In this document: positions 33,912 to 45,910 of the stretch, one piece after another
How positions within the stretch are numbered: the stretch's first letter is position 1
Layout of the letters: each line of letters opens with the position of its first letter
Source: Apostichopus japonicus
Taxonomy: Eukaryota > Echinodermata > Holothuroidea > Aspidochirotida > Stichopodidae
Direction of reading: 5' to 3'
NCBI RefSeq assembly: GCF_037975245.1
Contig: NC_092577.1
Location: 24,363,398-24,427,397, forward strand
Length of the DNA: 64,000 bases
Program-made: the position numbers and the translations under genes
Notes under the pieces: model-generated
The model's input: the letters and a program-made list of their open reading frames with translations, nothing else
What the model was told of the DNA's origin: nothing
Database searches by the model: none

Positions 33912-34701
33912 TGTGCTTTTTTACGTGACCCGCCATGCGGGATACAAAACGTCACGGCCAAACGGCACTACCAAACCATCCCATTCTTACAAACGAAACT
34001 CAGGTCAAGCGAGCTAAAAAAGTACATACGCCCACCGACCTGCAGAGACAAAACGCCCAAACCCCCCACTGAAACATTCCAAAAACTACAAAAGGACGAC
34101 CAGCACGCAGCGAAACAAAACACCCTTCCCCAGCACACCATCTTCCAAAAAAGGCAGCCCCAGATAAACGGCGAAAGTCGCCTTCAACCTGAAGGCGAAT
34201 GTCAGACTTCACCGCCTTCAGGACAGCCTTGAATGCACCGAACGCCATACTTCGACAGGATGACGTCCCTGTACAAAAATTGCATTCAAGGCCCTATCCC
34301 GCAAGGAACTGAGAACGAGGGCCGGCCGTGACAGGTCAACAGGGGGCAACTCAATAAGAGCGGAGCAAATGACACGCACCACTCTACTTGGTGTGCTACT
34401 ATGCGGTTCTCTGTTGCTAAACAGCGCCGGAACCCATCGACGCAAGTGCAACCCGCCCCAAAAACGTACAAAATATGAACAAGGCAACCCTGGGTCAGTT
34501 ACCGCTACAAACAATTGCTTAAATAACACACAAGTTAACTTACTTCCCAGATGAACCACCCCTAGTCCCCCCTTCTCCAGTTTTTGGTACAATACCGCCC
34601 TCTTGACAAGCTCTGTACCACCAGACCATCTGAATGAAAAAATCGCCCTCTCCAACCGCACCAGGACGAGACGCGGAATTGGGTACACCGCGCCCGGGTA
34701 T
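33912..34701 (-). mobile_element. Tx1-like LINE ORF2, C-terminal end and 3' terminus
   Basis: The minus-strand frame from about 34690 reads YPIPRLVLVRLERAIFSFRW, then GGTELVKRAVLYQKLEKGGL and FVRFWGGLHLRRW. This is the region after the reverse transcriptase domain in Tx1/L1-type LINEs. The 3' terminus, read on the minus strand, ends in CACGTAAAAAAGCACA. The upstream part continues at 36571-36838 and 38696-39190 beyond two insertions. Confidence 0.8.
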
Positions 34702-34711
34702 CACAACATGG

Positions 34712-36560
34712 AGTTCAGTTCCGTTCTCGTGGAGTGCGGACGTGTTTTCGGCTGCTCTCCACTTTTCGTTGACCAGACCTTTTTGTGTTTTTACGTTGGC
34801 CTTTCATTAGTTTGCAGTTAGTGTTAGTGTAGTTTGTGTGTTTTGGGTTTGTTTTCGTTTTGGTTTTTGTATAGGTGCGTGGCTTTGCCACACCCCTAGC
34901 TGTCATGGCGGCTCGCCGTGACAGCAAAATCGTATTGTTGAGTTTTTCGGGGGAGGCTAAGGTCGTCCCCGGACAAGTTTTTTCAGTTTTGCGTTCTGTT
35001 GGTTTAAAAGTCCCTGGAGAGGTTGACGCGCTTCAGCGTAAACCTCTCCGGGGTATGAATTGTTTTGATGTTCGTTTTACCTCGGAGGCTGCCCGCGTCC
35101 GAGGCGTCCATGTGTTGGAGGGAGTCGAGGGACTGAAGGTCACACCGTATGACAGTTCGGTGTGGGTGACAGTCCTCCATCTCCCTCTAGACATGTCTGA
35201 ACAGGATGTGCGGACACTGGGGCGTTTTGGGAAAGTGACCGGCTACGAGGAGCCGGAATTCCTTCAATGTAAAGGTGTCAAGACCGGGACTAGACGAGTT
35301 AGAATCGAACTCAAGTCCGACATCCCCTCTACCTTGTGGGCTAATGGGTACAGGGCCCACACTGCATATCCGGGCCAGCCTCGCACTTGTTGTGTGGGCT
35401 GGAAGGGCATGAGGCCAGGTGGTGCCCGAACAAGCGGTGTAGCCGCTGTTTACAGGTTGGGCATACCCTGGCCGAGTGTAGAGGGGATATCGTGTGTAAC
35501 TCGTGTGGGAAAACGGGCCATCAGGCCCGTTTATGCCCAGACCGTTCATACGCCGCGAGAGTGGCTACGGGCGTGTTTGAAGCGGTCCCCGTCCCGGCCT
35601 CTGACACCGTACCACCTGATGCTCCTGTCATCGCCCAGTGTCCAACACTAGCGCCCCGGTGGAGGCTTTGTTCCCCCTTTCGTGTCCGGCCTCTCCCCTG
35701 ATCGAACTTGCCGAGACTGCCAGCCTGCCCACTAAGGCAGAGCAGGACAAAACGGCGGAGATGGTACTAACGGAGTGGCATGCGGCGCAGGATGCCGCTT
35801 GTACTGGTTTACCGGTAGCTTCGCCCGCTATCGGTGATACTAGTTGGGCCCCGAGTCAACCGGCCCAAGAGACATTGAGTGGCCCAGAATCTGACTCGCC
35901 AATGGAGGACTGCACTACAGCCTTATTAGTTGTGGCTAAGGAGTCCTCCGATTGGTTTGATGAGACGAAACAGGCCACTGATCTCATTGACTCGAGTGGC
36001 CCTTCCACCCTACCCGCAGCCGCTTCCGTTATACCGGACACGATGGTCGCTAGTGGACCTCCTGTTCCTAACAGGGAGGTCCACTCGATCAATGACGAGA
36101 AGCTAAGAACTCTGCTCCCTCGTAAGAAAAGGGGGAACACTGCCAGGGGCCTGAAAAGACCCATATTGGGAAAACTTCGCAGGTAATGCGCAGGCCTGTT
36201 GTCTACCATCGGGACGGCGTACCCCGGATGAAGTTTTGGAGTGGGTTATTTTTCAGGTGTGTTGGGGGGGGGGTTGTGTGGTCGTTACATAATATGGGTT
36301 GGGGGGGTTCTGTTTGTGGTTTGGAGTTGGCTTTTTGGGGCTGGTTTGTGTAGCGTTATTGTTTTGGTTCTGTTGGCCTTTGGGTCCGTGTCCGTTTCAT
36401 GTCACATTGAACGCTGCATTGAATACATTTGTGGGTGGGTGAGAGATTTCTGTTTGTGGGTTTTCGGTTGGGTTTGTGGTGGTTGTTGGACAGACTGGGG
36501 TTGTTTTTGCTTTTGTTGACCTTTGGTCCGTGTCCGTTTTTTCTTTGCACGTAAAAAGCA
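34712..36560 (+). mobile_element. ORF1-only Tx1-like LINE inserted in a Tx1-like ORF2
   Basis: The insert lies between two copies of CACAACATGG (34702-34711 and 36561-36570), a 10-bp target duplication. Removing it restores the minus-strand reading SPML, a stop where Trp is expected, then YPGAVYPIPRLV, which matches the conserved LSKLWY...VYPIP region of Tx1 ORF2. The insert has a 5' region, one ORF1, a G/T-rich 3' region and the terminal ACGTAAAAAGCACA, the same ending as the host LINE. It has no ORF2, so it resembles an ORF1-only (HAL1-like) derivative. Confidence 0.75.
34905..36186 (+). pseudogene. Tx1-like LINE ORF1 (nucleic-acid-binding, CCHC knuckles), frameshifted
   Basis: Frame a starts at ATG 34905 (MAARRDSKIVLLSFSGEAKV) and gives an RRM-like N-terminal half with VWVTVLHLPLDMSEQDVRTL. 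Frame b from about 35387 carries zinc knuckles: CGLEGHEARWC (its first Cys lies near the frame change), CSRCLQVGHTLAEC and CNSCGKTGHQARLC. Frame c from about 35638 gives a Ser/Thr/Pro-rich tail ending in GLKRPILGKLRR and the stop at 36184-36186. In LINEs this protein binds the element RNA. Two frameshifts, near 35385 and 35640, make this copy inactive. An overlapping longer frame begins at 34875, but MAARRDS at 34905 has the better context. Confidence 0.8.
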
Positions 36561-36570
36561 CACAACATGG

Positions 36571-36838
36571 GCGAAACGAAACGATTAATAACGGTGACTT
36601 TCCAAAGATCGAAAGCCAGCGGGTGCCAAAGGTTTCGAGTCTGCTCTCAAATACCTCAGCCCTCTCGCTCCAGGTGAGATCACAAGGTGCATCGTAGCCG
36701 AACCATATACCATTAATTTTGATATTCTGATCCGACCACGACGCACCGAATGGTAAGTCTCTGTATCTCCAGCTACCAAGACGAATGCCCTTTGTCTTTT
36801 CTGGATTCAACTTCGCCCCGGTAGCTCTTTCAACCAGA
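36571..36838 (-). mobile_element. Tx1-like LINE ORF2, segment after the YADD motif
   Basis: The minus strand reads ILVERATGAKLNPEKTKGIR, then LGSWRYRDLPFGASW and WSERAEVFESRLETFGTRWL. The NPEKTKGI and LGSW motifs follow the reverse transcriptase active site in Tx1-type elements. Its left junction is the target site of the ORF1-only insertion and its right junction is the dispersed repeat at 36839. Confidence 0.8.
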
Positions 36839-38695
36839 ATGAAAACATTTCATGGTTCCTTGCTGCTGTTCATTAGTTTCATTCATAGGGAAATTTCTAA
36901 CAAAGCCCTAATACAACAACAGTAATTTATGCTCACAAAACTTTTGTTGCTAAAGTAATGCTAAGCCCTGATATCAATTGCAACACACATCAGTGTGTGG
37001 AGACTATCTACCAATATCAATCATACCAAGTTTGACGAAATTCCAATAAATAGTAGCCAAGTTATTGCAACTCGTTTGACCCGTTTCTCGTTTGACCCGT
37101 GACCTCATTAATATTTTTTAACTTTGACTTCGTATAACTTCGCACACGAAGGTCACACGGGGGTCAACCTATTGACATATATGATCAGAAGGTACCTTTG
37201 ACATCTGAAAATAGCATCGAAACTGTAAAAATCCCCAAAACACGAAAAGGTCACCAGAGGTCAAATTGAGGTCAAGGGTCACCCAGATGCGGTTCGACAA
37301 CTGGATTACATTGAAGCAACTCCCAACCTTAACGGACAGTTCATTCTCAAGTTATCGCAAAAATACTAGTTTTTTTATCATTAATTGACCTTTGGTGACC
37401 TCGGATCATATGACCGTTAAGTTTGAAAATATTCCCCTATACCATTTGCAACTTGTCCCAAAATATCAACCTTGTCACACCTTTGATCTGGGAATTATTG
37501 CACTAAATGTCTGAAAATTTACTTTGACCTCATATAACTTCACACACAAAGGTCACCTGGGGTAAACCTATTGACATTTTTGATTGCTGAGACGTGAATA
37601 TAGCATCAAAACTGTAAAAATTCAATCATTTTTTTCTTTGCCCATTTTCTCACCCAAAAATACTAGTTTTTTAACATTAATTGACATTTGATGACCTCGG
37701 ATCACATGACCGTTAAGTTTGAAAATATTCCTCTATACCATTTGCAACTTGTCCCAAAATATCAACCTTGTTACACCTTGGCACTGGGAGTTATTGCATT
37801 AAATGTCTGAAAATTAACTTTGACCTTGTATAACTTTACACACAAAGGTCACCCAGGTGTCAACCCATTGACATTTTTGATCGGAAGGTACCTTTGATAT
37901 CCAAATCTAGCATCAAAACCAAACATTTTCTTTTTCGCCCGTTTTCTCCCAAACTAAGCACATTTTTTCTAATGTGACCTTTGACCTTTTCACCTTGGTT
38001 TCAAATGTAGTTTGATCTGCTGATTCCAAAAATCAACACGATAAGTCTGTACAGCCATCCTAACTCCGACCGAAAACTTTTGACCCCATATAAGTTCGCA
38101 CACAAAGGTCACACGGGGGTCAACCTATCGATATTTATGATCGGAAGGTACCTTTGACATCTGAAAATAGCATCGAAACTGTAAAAATCCCCAAAACATG
38201 AAAAGGTCACCAGAGGTCAAATTGAGGTCAAGGGTCACCCAGATGTGGGTCGACAATTGGATTACACTGAAGCAACTCCCAACCCTAACGGACAATTCGT
38301 TCGTAAGTTATCGCAAAAATACTAGTTTTTTAACATTCATTGACCTTTGGTGACCTCAGATCATATGACCGTTAAGTTTCAAAATGTTCCCCTAACCAGT
38401 TCACAACTTGTCCCAAAATATCAACCTTGTCGCACATTGGCACTGGGAGTTATTGCAGTTTTAGTATTTTAGGTTTTTGGACCATAACTGACCTTTGGTG
38501 ACCTTTGTGGGCACCAAAAACAATAGGGTTCATCTACTCACTATGGGCCACCCACCCACCAAGTTTGATAATGATCAGTCAATCCCTTGTTGAGTTATCG
38601 TGCATACAAGCTAAAGCGTCACACACACACACACGCATACACACGCACACACGCCAACCTGAATACATAGGTTCCTTTGCTTTTAGCAAGGAACC
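36839..38695. mobile_element. Dispersed repeat rich in TGACCT half-sites
   Basis: The repeat is about 1.86 kb long and separates YADD from the following ORF2 segment of the Tx1-like LINE. It begins near GGTTCCTTGCTGC and ends with a CA repeat and the hairpin GGTTCCTTTGC...GCAAGGAACC (38670-38695). Internally, blocks such as TTGACCTTTGGTGACCTCGG and TGACCGTTAAGTTTGAAAAT recur three to four times (near 37386, 37680, 38338, 38485), so it is itself tandemly organised. A perfect TGACCTTTGACCT lies at 37975-37987. Relatives lie at 58930-59190 and 62120-62975. Confidence 0.7.
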
Positions 38696-39190
38696 AAAAA
38701 TAGATAAATCCTACGAGAGTGCGCGAAAGGAGCCCAGACTCGAAACAACACATGTCACGTCATCTGCATATTTAGCTCATTTCACTTTGGCACCCCCTGG
38801 CACAACGAATGGAACAAGTCTGGAGTTCCTTTCCAAAAGACGAGAGAGGGACTCTCTAAACAAAACAAAGTAATGGAGACAGAGGGCACCCTGGCGCACC
38901 ACCCTCTCTACGTTAAAAACCTCCGAACAAAACCCATTTACGATAACAGAACTGAAACTTTCTTGATACAAAACAGAAATCCATTTACGAAAATTTGGGT
39001 CCAACTGAAACGTCTCAATACATTCATTAAAAACCCGCGATCCACCATGTCAAAGGCCTTCTGCTTGTCCAGAGACACCAATGCACATGGCAGATCACGC
39101 TCAATAACAAAGTCGGTCAAGTCGCGCATCAACCACAAGTTCTGCTGGATGCAATGACCCTTCACTGCACAAGTCTGGAGATCACCCATA
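38696..39190 (-). mobile_element. Tx1-like LINE reverse transcriptase core
   Basis: The minus strand reads QTCAVKGHCIQQNLWLMRDL, then CALVSLDKQKAFDMVDRGFL, then WISVLYQESFSSVIVNGFCS and VRQGALCLHYFVLF. After a stop (TGA) it continues AKYADDVTCVVSSLGSF, the catalytic YADD box near 38757. These are the palm-domain motifs of a Tx1/L1-type element. Frameshifts and the stop make it inactive. The copy starts abruptly near 39190 and is 5'-truncated. Confidence 0.85.
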
Positions 39191-39450
39191 AGTGGAAGCT
39201 CAAGTCATTTGGTGAACAATCCTTTTCTAATGCCGCTCCTACTCTTTGGAACTCACTCCACATAAAGTCGGCACCCAACGTTAACATTTCAAAAAACAGA
39301 CTCAAAACTTATCTGTTTTGCACTGCCTTCTCAGGACTGCCTTCTCAGTGGACTCCCAGTGGACTGCCTTCTCAGTTCCCTGAGCACTAGCGCCACTGAG
39401 CATTGGTTTTCCTCTGGGTATTGGCTTTATCATTATTATTATTTCTTTTT
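39172..39450 (+). mobile_element. LINE 3' end of another clade (CR1/L2/Rex-like)
   Basis: The + strand reads KSFGEQSFSNAAPTLWNSL, then ISKNRLKTYLFCTAF, the typical C-terminus of CR1/L2-like LINE proteins (GxRxFSxAAPxLWNSLP...FKxxLKTxLF). The 3' part repeats the phrase CTGCCTTCTCAGT and ends in an ATTATTATT tail. Confidence 0.75.
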
Positions 39451-39501
39451 TAATATGTACCTTTCATCATATAACACGTTATTAACTTATTAAAATTATA
39501 G

Positions 39502-39648
39502 GTTACCATCGAAGCTGTTCCAGACTTGAACGGGTCTGATTTAGATCCACGGAATTGGACGACAGGCGATATTAAGGCGCAGTTGTCGACTGCATATGAA
39601 AGGACGAAGTACCTCAGCCTCACGTTCAACGGCAGCAAGATTTCATGA
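39502..39648 (+). CDS. Candidate terminal coding exon, unknown protein
   Basis: After an acceptor AAAATTATAG, 48 codons are open to TGA at 39646-39648: VTIEAVPDLNGSDLDPRNWT, TGDIKAQLSTAYERTKYLSL and TFNGSKIS. The composition is balanced and protein-like, unlike surrounding repeat frames, and two N-x-S/T sites (NWT, NGS) are present. I do not recognise the protein. No upstream exon of the same gene was confirmed; 17972-18049 is one possibility on the same strand. Confidence 0.45.
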   Translation, partial: VTIEAVPDLNGSDLDPRNWTTGDIKAQLSTAYERTKYLSLTFNGSKIS

Positions 39649-42345
39649 CAGTCAAATCATGCTGAATCAGTTTCGGGTCAGCATCAACATCACATTTCTA
39701 TGTGTAATAGCTATTAGTTGGTATATGTGGTATAAATTTACTGTCTCATTTTATATTGATAAAAAACATGGATAAGGGAAAGCAGGCTGTAACGGGCCGG
39801 TGACCGTTTACTCGTTGCTTAGTGGGTTTACTCATATGGACAACTGAGCAATCATGTTTTAAATAATTTCATCAATTTGGCTCAAATCTCATGTTGGTGT
39901 ACTTTGAACAGCATTGGGGATTTATATTACTACTCTAGTACATGCATTAGGAAGATAGAAAATTGGCTTCAGTTTATAAGATATCAAGTATTAGCGGCAA
40001 TGTGACCCAGTGACATCTTGCAAACATCAAACTTTCATATCATTAATTATAGTACTGTATATGAGGTTACGACTCAAGTGGAAACCCAAAGAAACTCTTC
40101 GTTACGAAAAATCCCTATCATCGGCGAACCATGCAGAGAACCTGATCGCAGTTACAAAAAAAAAACATCGGCCCTGATAGGCGACGAAAGGCATGATGTA
40201 GTTGGCTAACTATAATGCAAGAAAAAGTAGTACATGTAGAGTAAGCACCGATTTTAATATATTGGTTAAGTCGCTTATGTAGAAAATATTCTTACCTTAT
40301 ACGACATTTAAAACCACTTTGCAGTCTCACTGGATCTATTTTACATCTGTCTCAGCCACTGTTGTGTATTGCAGTTGTTGGCCTACATCAATGAGCATTG
40401 GTAGTTGCACCGAGAATAAAGACAATTAACCGTTTCTAAAATTAACCAACAAATGGGTGGTAAGTAAATAATGAGATCCTCACGCGATTTACACTCCCTG
40501 CGAAGACTTTGGTCATTATCAATCATTTGTGTACTCTTTCAGATAAGATTAGACGATAATTTAGGTCATAAATAAACATAGTAAAGTTCACAGTCGGTGT
40601 TAGTTGGACGGAACTAATGAGACACAATAGAATACTTAAGCAGAAGTGTTCAGTTAAAAATACTGTTCGGGAGATGTTTCCCATTCTTGTTCTGCGAAAT
40701 ATGCTATATTCATAGCAAATTATACCAAATGTGCCTCTAAACATAACCTACAGATAAAAATAATAATAATAATAATATCGCGCAATTTCAGATGCCTTAA
40801 AAACTGTTGTCTTTTTTAAACGTGTTTTCACTGTAACCAATGATATCATTATGTCATGCTAAAAGGTGTAATATTTTAAATCCAGTATGTGTAAAATCAA
40901 TCTCCATAACACACAATAAACAAGGTGCGAAAAGGAAATACTTCAAAATAAATACAAGCACGTAAGGCTCGATTATGTCATACCTGGACTCTATCAAATT
41001 CTTCAACCTTGTGTGCTAAGGGACATTCAGTTTCACAAATTTAATAAGATTTTCTCAAATCTTTCGGAAAGTTTGTTTTGCGTCCCCTTTAAGACGAATA
41101 TGTAGATACACATTGCCTACTAGGTAATATATGTATTGCATTTTCTTCACATACCTTATACAAGGTTGTAGTGCATTTTACTCATGTCAAATTCGATGGA
41201 GTATTACCAATGGAGTGAGAATGATAGCAAAGGTTATAATTCCCGCATCTGATTGAGCTAGGTACTGAAGCCTTTTCGAAGGACTAGAGACGAATATGAT
41301 TTGATTAAGTAAAAGATGCTGCCCTGGGATCATTGAAGCTGAATTCAATGTACACTATTAAAACAGTAAACGTGAGATATTGTGATAATGAATGGTAATT
41401 AAGAAATTGAAATTTCCACGACTGATTAAGGTAGAGGCCTGAATCATTGTGGGTTTTCATAAGGTGCTGCCCTGGCGTCATTGAATCCCAGTCCTACGCA
41501 CCAGAAAGTGAGGAAAAAATTTAAACGTCAAATGGTGTATTCTGAGGCATAGTTACACGATCAACTAGGTCTTTATTAGTTACTCTGAAGGCAAGTTTCT
41601 GCTAATAAATATTTTGTGTGAGGTTGAAAAACGAGTGGGTACACCCAAGGTAGTGGTCTAGATCTACACCTGCTCAATGAAAACATTCCCTCATTTAACT
41701 ATGTTCTACCGACTGACGATTGGAGATGTGGAAGGGGGATATCCAGTCAGTCCCCGGTCCCATTTGGCTACGCCACTGCACATTACAGTCTAACTTTAGG
41801 TTCTTAGACACTATATGCGGATGCTTGAAAATGTTCACGCCGGAGTTTGGTTGCCTGCATGGTTACAGTGACCATGAGTTGTGATATGCACTCTAAGTTC
41901 AAGAAAGAAGGGGTTTGTACCTCACGAATTCTCAGCGACCCAGCGAAAGGTTACTGTGGCGACATTCAAAACCTTAAGTCCTCTTTGCACCACATATAAG
42001 CATTAGTTGCCTTATTGTCAAAGGCGGGTATCACTATCACCTCCAGCTCAGTAATGATGTTGAACCATGCAGGACGGGTCCATGATTTCATAAAGGATGT
42101 CACATGAGGTCGTTCAAAACGACACCCTGGTAAGGGGGTATGAGGGTCCTACTCCAGGGAAATTTTAAATTTACACGTGAAATGGTGCGTTCTAAACTGT
42201 AGGTAGGCTATGATTTGGGTATATAATTACATCTACAGGCAAACTTGTTATTTCCTTTTTGTGAATTTAAAATCCTGGATCCATCCCTGATTAACTGGAA
42301 GATAATGTGCTGTACTTTTGACTTTAAAAATTTAAATGAGTGTCC
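39649..42345. other. Intergenic DNA with minor repeat scraps
   Basis: No exon was supported. Two related phrases with CTGCCCTGG and TCATTGAA lie at 41320-41340 and 41468-41490. MITE-like scraps with GGGTCCATGATTTCATAA and GGATCCATCCCTGATT lie at 42067 and 42277. Confidence 0.4.
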
Positions 42346-42486
42346 ATATCATCGTTTATATCATCGTTTATATCAGTGTTTATCACTGTTTGTGTCAGTG
42401 TTTACATCAATGTTAATATCAGTGTTCATATGAGCGTTTACATCAATGTTTATAATGGTGTGTTAATATTCAGTGTTTATATTAGG
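42346..42486. repeat. Degenerate tandem repeat of ATCAGTGTTTATATC type
   Basis: About ten short units of 12-16 bases built on GTTTATATCATC and CAGTGTTTACATCAA. Confidence 0.8.
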
Positions 42487-43865
42487 GTGCAATAAATATA
42501 ATTGTATGGAAAAAAACAAAACAAAAAGCCGACACAAAAATAGCAAAGCAAATCCAAAACAAAACATTTGAATTAACAATGTAATATTGTACCCCAAGTG
42601 AACAGTTCGATGATACGTAGTTAGGCATTGTTCAATGTTTCTTGGAATGTTACCTAATTGTGTATGGTCTAAATCCCGACCGCGCTTCACTGTAGGTGGA
42701 ACTCATTCAAATGGAATAATTTACAGACAATCCCCAAATGAATAGTAAAACAATTTTAAACAGATGGAAAAAAGGGGGCAACATCCAAAGACAATAGCTA
42801 AGAGTGGAAAAGGGCATTGGCGTCAGCAGGGGTGGGGGTTGCCCTCTGACCAGGCATTTTCATTTCCAGTTAACAACATTTATGCTTTCACTCTCGCCAC
42901 CAGGGTCTCCAATTTCCTCTTTCGAATGATGTTGGCACGGATATAGCATTTGTCTAAATAATTTAATAAAAGTTAACTCATCCATGAAACTCACCACATT
43001 TCACCACAGAATGTTATCATTCTATACACAGAACGTTTAAAGAGATAGATATTCACTGCCTCTCTCACGAATTTGCATTAAAATACACAAGAACTTAATT
43101 CCCACGACTCCAAAGTTAACTTATAACTTGTTTACGACTGCGATATATCATACGAGTTAATAACAGTTTAAGCGTTGTTCGGAAAGGTTATATTTCTAGA
43201 AGCTTGAACGGACATTTTATTGCCACCTATGAAAAAAAATGTCCTCCAAAAAAATGTCCAAAATGACCTATTTTCTTAATGTCTGTTTTGAAGAATGTAA
43301 GATTCAAACAATCTCTTCGGTTTGAACCTGCCTTATGCAAAGCAGAGGTTCAAATCCTTTACGGTCTCAAATTTGAATCTGCCTTTTGTTTTGACGCCTA
43401 ATAAAATTTTATTAAGTAAATAAAATACAACTCAAGATGTTCTTTACTTATATTTATTTATTAATTGTACCCTGTCAAGAAACCTTGTAACGATCGATAA
43501 ATCGGACATTAGATAAATCGGACAAAGATTAAAAATCGAGAGCATAGTAACGTTTATTGTTTCATTCAGTTACCTTGAGGCGATAACATAACCATTATGG
43601 GATGTATTTATATTTCAATGATCAAATATTACAATAAAATCATCAAAGTCTATTCCATGGAGGCACATGACAGAGTTTAAGAAACAATTTTTTGTAAATG
43701 TTTCTTCCTCATCCAACTTACAAAACTCGTGCAACATATATTGATAGTGGTAATTAAACCGAAATTAGGTATGAAAGATCACGAAACGCCTCCGCACTCT
43801 GCTTGTATTTTTGTTCCCAATCAACAGTGATACTAATAGGAGATCAATAACTGAGAATATTTGCG
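42487..43865. other. Spacer, nothing recognised
   Basis: AT-rich sequence with a short duplicated phrase around GGTTTGAACCTGCCTTATGC and CAAATTTGAATCTGCCTTTT (43318-43386). No gene seen. Confidence 0.4.
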
Positions 43866-44232
43866 AAGCTTCACTCAAATGGCGACAAATCCATAATAAT
43901 GAAAGCTTCACTCAATTGGCGTCATACCCCATAAAAAAGAAAGCTTCACTCAATTGGCGACAAACCCAAACTAATCAAAGCATCACTCAGTTCATGACAA
44001 AACCATTATAAAAAAGCTTCATTCAATTGGTAACAAACCCCATAATAAACAAAGCTTCACTCAATTGGCGACAAACCCATAATAATCAAAGTCCCATTCA
44101 ATTGGTGAAAAACCCATAATAATGAAACCTTTTTTTCATTTGGTGACAAACGCACTATAATGAAAGCTTCACTGAATTGGTGACAAAAGCATAAGTAAAG
44201 AAAGCTTCATTCCATTGGCTACGAACCAATAA
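43866..44232. repeat. About 37-bp tandem repeat
   Basis: About ten units built on AAAGCTTCACTCAATTGGCG plus ACAAACCCATAATAATG. Copies drift towards the right end (TTCATTCCATTGGCTAC). Confidence 0.9.
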
Positions 44233-44807
44233 TAATCTGCTGTTTTCCTGTTCGCTCGAAACGCTAACATTTCAAAATTGGCTAACTAGATTTGTTTTGG
44301 GCATAAATGCTTTTGTTGTAAGAGAAAATATATTGTAGTCAAATGTAGCCCAAAAAGTAAAACAAATACAAGGAAGTGTCCGAGTTTGATCAACCCTCGA
44401 ATCCAGAGCGATGTATTCGCCAAAAGTGAATTGTCATGAAAAATGTTGGCACTGAAATGAACAGTATTTGCGATCGTTTGACGATTCTTACGTAACATAA
44501 AATGTAGTAAAATATAATAAATCGTTCATTGCCCTATGTAATCAAGTATTTGTCATATTATGTTTAAGGCCCTTTTTTCCAAAAGGTTTCTATAATGAAA
44601 ATGCATAATATGTCCCCAAAAAAAAGGAACGGAAACTTGCAACGAAAATATTTCTATGAATCACTGTCAAGAATATCAAATCAGGTAATAAAACATTGGA
44701 ACGGAATTTGGATAGTAAGGTATGAATCCGGAAATGAAGAAAATATTTCGTTCAATTGCTCATGCAGTTTATTACAACTTAAGAAAAGGGTTTTTAATGC
44801 ATTGGAC

Positions 44808-44893
44808 AGAGAACTTTAGTTTAGGACAGAGAACTTCAGAGAACAGGACAGAGAACTTCAGTAGGACAGAGAACAGGACAGAGAACTTCAGTA
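44808..44893. repeat. Short GGACAGAGAAC tandem repeat
   Basis: Five or six copies of AGGACAGAGAACTTCAGT or the shorter GGACAGAGAAC. Confidence 0.85.
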
Positions 44894-45910
44894 CTAAACG
44901 TCCGTTGTAAGCCGTTTATATGGGACGCCAATGTCACATTTATCTTTTCGCAAAGTTCTAGCGCCTACAACCACGGCGCCAATACAAGCGGCTTGCAAAA
45001 ACTCCCCAGTAGCCATAAGATAACGATGGTAATTTAAGCAGGTCTCCTGTAGGGAAAGTAAAGGCATGTTTTAATTCATGTAGATTAAACATGTTCATTC
45101 AACCATGCCATTCATGGGTGGTTGAAGGGCTATGACACCCGCTGGTATATAATGAGCCTACACTTCATGCAACAGGTTAGTCTGCTCTTTAAATGTCAGG
45201 AAGTGACAGCATTGGAGATATCGTTCAAGGAATCATATAACTATATTTAATCATCCTCCAGAGTGGGCATATTCCTTTAATGCACTCATCTTGCAACTAT
45301 AAGGTCTATGGTTATGATTTCCATAGTCAAGGCACATACATGGTTATTTGATTATTAAGGGCTGGGGGCTGGGTAGAGCACAGGTTTTACCGTGAGGTCA
45401 GCATATCAAATTCGGTTGTAACATGAAACTCACGTGTTGCTCTCTCGTAACTGTAATTGATAAATGTAGATGGTGACTTCACACTATGTATCCACTCACC
45501 GTTGACGTGTACATGATTTCGACCGCCTTTGCCACTCACTTTCATGTATACCTATATGTTAAGACGCCATTGGGCTGGGTTACGTGAGTTTGGTACATAC
45601 TCACACAGTGTGATATACACTCACACAGGTAACTGTGTATTTGAATGAGCATTATCCTGTTATAACCTCTCACCTTATTCCCGTTCGCAGGAATATGTCT
45701 AACAGGGTGCGTCTAACGAAGATGTGACTATTGTTTCGAATACCGTCGTGGGGAGGTGTTACTTTTTGTATGGTGCTTTTGAATGGTGCTTGGTGTAAGT
45801 GTTATCCTCCCCGGCAGCATGAAAGACCACAAATTACTCCACAAATAAAGACCACAAATAAATCTGATAAAGGCCTATGGAGAATCTATTAAAAATATTG
45901 TCATACTCAC
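44894..45910. other. Downstream of tetraspan paralogue A, last exon not found
   Basis: The minus-strand gene should continue here with a fourth membrane segment. I could not identify an exon with good splice sites. Confidence 0.35.

Noticed and set aside
45362-45430. Possible tRNA-derived SINE head (GGGTAGAGCA, AAATTCGG)
   Set aside because: The A-box and B-box matches are weak and no cloverleaf could be drawn by eye.
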